From the NCBI RefSeq assembly GCF_001039355.2, contig NW_019775069.1, positions 956,027 through 1,020,026 of the forward strand: a stretch of DNA of 64,000 nt. Reading direction: 5' to 3'. The DNA is from Lingula anatina (taxonomy: Eukaryota; Brachiopoda; Lingulata; Lingulida; Lingulidae). Position 1 is the stretch's first letter, and every line of letters begins with the position of its first letter. Of the stretch, positions 59,580 to 64,000 are shown in pieces. The notes under the pieces were generated by a model that did not search any database, was not told the DNA's origin, and was given only the letters and a program-made list of their open reading frames with translations. Position numbers and translations under genes: made by a program.

Positions 59580-59828
59580 GAGACCATTCCCACAGATATT
59601 TAGATTGATCTATCCTCCTGGGGAGTCTCACTAGATTGCTGTCATCTGGATCGACCTAACTACCTGGGGGTTCATGCTAAATTGCTGTCAGCCGAGCACG
59701 CATGGAAGTTAATTACCCCCTTACAGCTTTTAGTAGGTAGGACAGACATTTAAGCCGGCTAAGCTGACAGCAATCTAGTGAGACTCCCTACAGGGATAGA
59801 TCGGTCTAAAATCTGTGGGAATGCAGTC
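59580..59828. mobile_element. palindromic AGATCGATCT element, copy 7 (duplicate of copy 5)
   Basis: Same rearranged structure as the element at 55544-55792, with a handful of substitutions (for example AGATTGATCTATCC). Arises from the 4-kb duplication. Confidence 0.82.
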
Positions 59829-60621
59829 TTAAAGGTGAACATGTTAAGCAGTTTATTTGCAAAGTTTTACCATGAAAAGAATGTATTTGTCATGATTTTA
59901 TAACACATTGCCCCTCTTTTAGACGAGATGCTATGAAATGCAACCTAACTAGTAGAAGTTAAGTGGACCTAAGCCCCCTTTCCCCGTCTGCAATCAAATG
60001 TAGATGTAACACCAAAAAGCAAAATATGTCACCCAAAGGTTTTCATGAGCCAACGTGCTAGATTTTTCATTTTCAGAACTAAAAGTGTAAGCTTATCTAG
60101 CAACAGAAAATGTGGCAATATCAGTAGAAAACTTCTTGGGGTCTGCAACTTGGACTGCAGGATTCATTTTACAACCAAAACAACCTGTGTCTAATTTCAT
60201 TCTTTATTGTTCAATAAGTTACCACTTGTTTTGTACAAAATGTACAATCAGTAAAGAAACATTTCAGAGCTGTGTCTAAAATAATGCTTCCCTTCCTTGT
60301 TTTAAACATAAATACAATTTAGATACAATCTTGATTGCACCATGCATAGAGTTGACAATAGATTATGTGTGAAAAAATACTCAAATTTTTTTAAAAACCT
60401 CACTTGTGAAATGGATGTCCAGTTACAGAAATATTCAACAAAATAAGAAAATTGTTAGATTTTTAAAATTCATATTTAGTGTACTTGTTACACTGACATT
60501 TTCACTCTTTTTGTTTAACTCCATATTACATTACTGTTAGGCTACTAACTTTAGAGATAGGTCTAATATTACTTTTACTTTGGTTCACATTGCCTTACTT
60601 CTTTTTCTTAACATTACAACA

Positions 60622-60879
60622 CAGAGACCATTCCCAGACCCTATCGTACTAACTGTGGATCGATCTATCTCCTAGTGGATTCTCACTGAATTGCTATCAA
60701 CTTAAGGGGCTTAAATGTCTGTCACACCTACTGAAGCTGCTAGGGAGTATTTAATTATCGTTAAGCAGCTTCAGCAGGCGTGCCAGACATCTAAGCCGCT
60801 TAAGCTTAAACCAATTTAGCAAGAATCCCTCGGCGATAGATCGATCTTGTCAGATCAATCTAGGTATGGGAACCCAGTC
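60622..60879. mobile_element. palindromic element, second subfamily, copy 8 (duplicate of copy 6)
   Basis: Near-identical to 56591-56846. Where the two differ (ATCTAAGCCGCTTAAG versus ATCTAAGCTGTTTAAG) this copy pairs better with its own opposite arm. Confidence 0.78.
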
Positions 60880-61408
60880 AAAGTGTTTGTTTCAGTATTC
60901 AACTCTTTAACACATTTACTAAAAAATCTGGAAATCATTACCTCTGGTTAACAAGTTTATCTGGAGTTTCTTGGCAAAGGGTCACATGTTTTTTAAGAAT
61001 TTTCTCAGATAACCATTTTCCATCTCTTTATTATTAAAGCTTTTATATAAAGGGCTACTATTTTTTCATAATTTTATCATTAGGCAGACCTTTTGCTTGA
61101 AAGTACATAAAACTATGGGGTTATGTACAAGGTCCAATCAGAAATGAACCCTTTACAATGGTCATTAGCTAGCCTGTGTATTACAAAATCAACAATGTGA
61201 ATCATTTGATATTGCACAAGCAGGTAAGAAAACGCACATAAAACATACTGAGAAAATGTTAAGTAATAAAATACTATATGTACACTTACATAACAGACTG
61301 CTAACAGAGATTTACACATTTGTTTCATTACCTTTGACTTATATGAAAAGTACAATTAATTTTATTGTGGTCTTTGGTTTGTCAGTATTATGTGATTAAA
61401 CATATCAC

Positions 61409-62660
61409 TAAATGGTAAGTTACAAACAAATGGCCATAAATTTTTGTAATTCAAATCAAATTCTTAATTCAACATTATTTTAGCAATTTTGTTTAATTTT
61501 AAGGATTCATCCATTAGATTATATTCATTCCATTTAGCTTAGTTGTTCAACAACTACTGTCTTTCAGATTAAAATGAAATGTTTTAGCAGATAATTCAAT
61601 ATTAGCTCTTGCAATTTTTTCAAAATCAAGGGGAGACAGTGGTCAAAAACATTTTCATATAAAGTCAAACAGAATTTATGTTCAAGATCATATGAGTAAA
61701 AATATTTTTAGTCATAAACTGAATTTGAATGATTAAACTGCATGCAAAATGATCATACTAGTTTTATAAAATCGAATGCAGAACTCATCAACTGTGGATG
61801 AAATAATTCACTTCTTAATGAAAGAAACTTAAGGAATGGTAACACATGAATTTTTGTGACTCAGTTAAGAAATACTCTTGAACTTTTGAAAAAGACATTC
61901 ACAAATGAAACATATCAAAAACATTATATAGCATGACAACAACAACTTAATATTTGGTGAATAATGGGGCAATTATGTAAATAGAATGAAATGACTAAAT
62001 AAAAAAAAAATCACGAACTGTACAATGATGATGAGTAAAAAAAAAGATCTGTACATCTATGTACAAGGCCATAACTAATTCACATTCAACAAAAAGGGGC
62101 ACCCAAAATAAGATCTATTATTCAAGAATACAATAGGACTATCACAATCTCATGTTAAGTCCAGTGAAAATTAAAAAAAAAAAGAAACTTTACTAAAACC
62201 AAGGTTAAAGTAACCAGCAAACAAGTCACCCAACTGTTTAGATAATCTTAAGATACTAAAACTGTCTATTAAAACTGCAAGATACTAAATGTGTGCTCCA
62301 CATTAGTATCTGTCCTGATCTATAAGTCCTAATATCTAGCTACTCATATCTACTTTTCTGATATATCCAGGCAGCTAGTGCAATACCACACCAACTTATA
62401 ACCCAGCTATCATTAATACTGTGGAGAATAAGATGCTCTAGTAAAATTATGGCTCACTAAAGCACTGTCTGCCAGAGCAACCTAGTTTGCCAACAAAATA
62501 TGACGATGAGAAATCAACAAATACAAAAATAGTCAACAATATCTTCACAAAAAATGAACTGACATATACTTGTCAACAACTTAAGTTTACAGGGTTCTGT
62601 ACAGTTAATAAATAACATACTACCAGTATACACAAGAATCACTTGATTCTAACATAACTG
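61409..62660. other. probable 3' UTR and downstream flank of the Jagged-like gene
   Basis: AT-rich, unique DNA 3' of the Jagged stop codon on the minus strand. I see no exon, RNA gene or repeat structure in it. Confidence 0.5.
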
Positions 62661-63759
62661 CTACACAACTATTTCTTCTCCATGACTTGGGTGGTGACCA
62701 CGACCCCTGTTTAAAGTTCTTGAGATCTCTATGTTACTCTCCTTTTTCCTTATTGGCTTTTTTAATGGAGGATCTTCAGGAAAGCTGCTCGAACTGTCAG
62801 TATTATGGTCTTTATGTAAGTATGAGTGCCCTCCTCTCCTTGGGCTTTTTTCATATTTTTCTAAATTATACTCAATAAGTTCTGTGGTGTTTGTTCCTGA
62901 AGTTGTTCCTCCACCTTTGTCTGTTTCAAACAGTGGATTTCTATATCTGCGTAGATTGTCCTCAATTTCCAAGTTTGTTTCATTGTTTCTGAATTCTGTG
63001 CTTGTTGAGGACGAATTCTTGTGTGCACGTTTCTGCTTCCTGCGCCTGTGCCACACAATCAGTACAATTATTGCAACTATTCCCATTAGACCGATTATAG
63101 AACAGATTACTGGGATTAAATAAGTACTACCTGAAAAGGGAGAAAAAAGATAAATATAAATATTTGTAAAGACAATTTGAGATTGCAATAGATGTGCCTT
63201 CATTCTATTAAATACTGGTAATTTGTCAAATGTTTCAGTCAATTGTTTTTTAATATCACGTTGCAACTATTTTCCCAAAAATCTCATAACTATTGTTATT
63301 GCTGTTTTTGTTAGTAAAAAAATATAACATTAGAATTACATAATACTAACCTTATATTTCTTTATTAACATCAATTTATCATTAAATAATAAACATATGT
63401 TTATTAATATAAGCTGATTTGTTACAAAGGCAATGTCCTGACATGTTAAAGTATATAGTTGCAACATTGGAGGTATAATATACAAATCATGCATTATCAA
63501 ATACATGGAATACATAAAAATACTTCATAGATTGCAATGTGATAGGGCATGGCACATTCATTTTACACTTACTTTTATCTACAGTTTTATTAATGATTGT
63601 TGTCTCTAATTTGACCTCCACAACAGCTACCAGGGCACTGCTGTTGCTCATACGATTGCTTATAACATCCGACATATCTTCTGCTGCTCTGTGGACAAAT
63701 GGCTTTGACTTCACAGAGTCCGCAGGTTGGGATTCAGCTGACGACTCATCTGGGGTGGA
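62661..63759 (-). CDS. Jagged/Serrate-type Notch ligand, C-terminal exons (partial)
   Basis: Two exons (63759-63573 and 63130-62661) give the last 218 residues; the gene continues past the window. The first exon encodes the juxtamembrane part (AAEDMSDVISNRMSNSSALV, VVEVKLETTIINKTVDK), matching the Jagged stretch that in JAG1 reads NSSLIAAVAEVRV. The second has the membrane helix (STYLIPVICSIIGLMGIVAI...VLIVW), a stop-transfer RRRKQKR, and an intracellular tail of about 125 residues with EDNLRRYRNPLFETDK (JAG1 REQLNQIKNPIEKHG) and a hydrophobic C-terminus EEIVV comparable to JAG1 EYIV. The DSL domain, EGF repeats and cysteine-rich region must lie beyond 64000. The exon before 63759 is not securely identified; a possible donor is at 63961. 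Confidence 0.85.
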
Positions 63760-64000
63760 CTGGAACAAGGAGAAGAAATAAACTCTTGTTTTTCTTATCA
63801 ACATTTGGATTCAAAGTCAATGAAAAAATTGATTTTCCTGAGAAATCAGCTTTTTGTCAGTTATACTTGCAAAGTAAATTAGATTATGTTATAGCTCTTA
63901 TCAAATCATATCTATATGTATTATCAATTATGAACCCTGTTCATGTAATCTCAAGTATTCACCTGCAAAATGCAACAATCACAATACAGCTTTTATAATT

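Larger units (their letters stand above)
57391..61408. repeat. tandem duplication, unit 2 (4.0 kb)
   Basis: Second copy of 53287-57377. At its right edge the match stops at CATATCACT and unique DNA leading to the Jagged 3' end follows. Unit 1's left edge is joined to MRPS12, so each copy is anchored to one unique flank, as expected for two overlapping contig ends. Confidence 0.9.
53229..62660. other. gene-free region with a tandem ~4-kb duplication and the Jagged 3' flank
   Basis: No coding exon was recognised on either strand. 53287-57377 and 57391-61408 are near-identical copies; each carries two palindromic elements, a GGCCCTGG-ended element and degenerate internal repeats. From 61409 to 62660 the sequence is unique and probably contains the 3' UTR of the Jagged gene. 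Open frames of 60-90 codons here are duplicated along with the DNA and show no protein-like features. Confidence 0.65.

Noticed and set aside
63959-64000. Possible further Jagged exon encoding a cysteine-rich segment up to a donor at 63961
   Set aside because: Only about 38 bases are visible and the acceptor cannot be placed, so it is not annotated as coding.

Overview
The window is AT-rich nuclear DNA from an invertebrate animal. The genes are split into many short exons with GT-AG introns, and non-autonomous DNA transposons and microsatellites are frequent. A nuclear receptor with two tandem DNA-binding domains (a type known from flatworms, molluscs, rotifers and some crustaceans but not vertebrates), together with the repeat content, points to a lophotrochozoan, most likely a mollusc. 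The species cannot be named from this sequence.

Layout, left to right. 3.2-10.2 kb (minus): a two-DBD nuclear receptor, fully reconstructed from ten coding exons (893 aa). 10.3-15.5 kb: upstream/intronic DNA with microsatellites, a three-monomer tandem repeat and a palindromic transposon. 15.6-20.2 kb (plus): AVEN, cell-death regulator, with its first coding exon present twice. 21.3-21.9 kb (minus): a C6orf120/UPF0669 homologue. 22.95-27.1 kb (plus): STYX pseudophosphatase. 29.0-33.6 kb (plus): EIF4A3, the exon-junction-complex helicase. 35.0-39.5 kb (minus): L2HGDH. 40.0-47.2 kb (plus): SRBD1, a Tex-like S1 protein. 47.0-50.0 kb: a 1-kb repeat of the SRBD1 3' end either side of a 901-base N gap. 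50.5-51.2 kb (minus): CEBPZOS-like mitochondrial micropeptide. 51.8-53.2 kb (plus): MRPS12. 53.3-61.4 kb: a 4-kb segment present twice in tandem with a single N at the junction. 62.7-64 kb (minus): C-terminal exons of a Jagged/Serrate Notch ligand that continues beyond the window.

These are mostly unrelated housekeeping genes plus two developmental regulators, so they do not form one pathway. Three pairs are tightly head-to-head (C6orf120/STYX, L2HGDH/SRBD1, CEBPZOS/MRPS12) and probably share bidirectional promoters; AVEN and the nuclear receptor are divergent over a longer distance. EIF4A3/L2HGDH and AVEN/C6orf120 converge.

The least ordinary items are the two-DBD receptor with a non-standard first P-box, a family of about 190-260-bp palindromic elements (eight copies, two of them from the 4-kb duplication), the duplicated symmetric AVEN exon, a GC-AG intron in SRBD1, and two duplications that look like unmerged haplotype overlaps of the assembly. 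All gene models were built by hand from reading frames, splice signals and phase agreement; every model listed as complete closes in frame through all exons.
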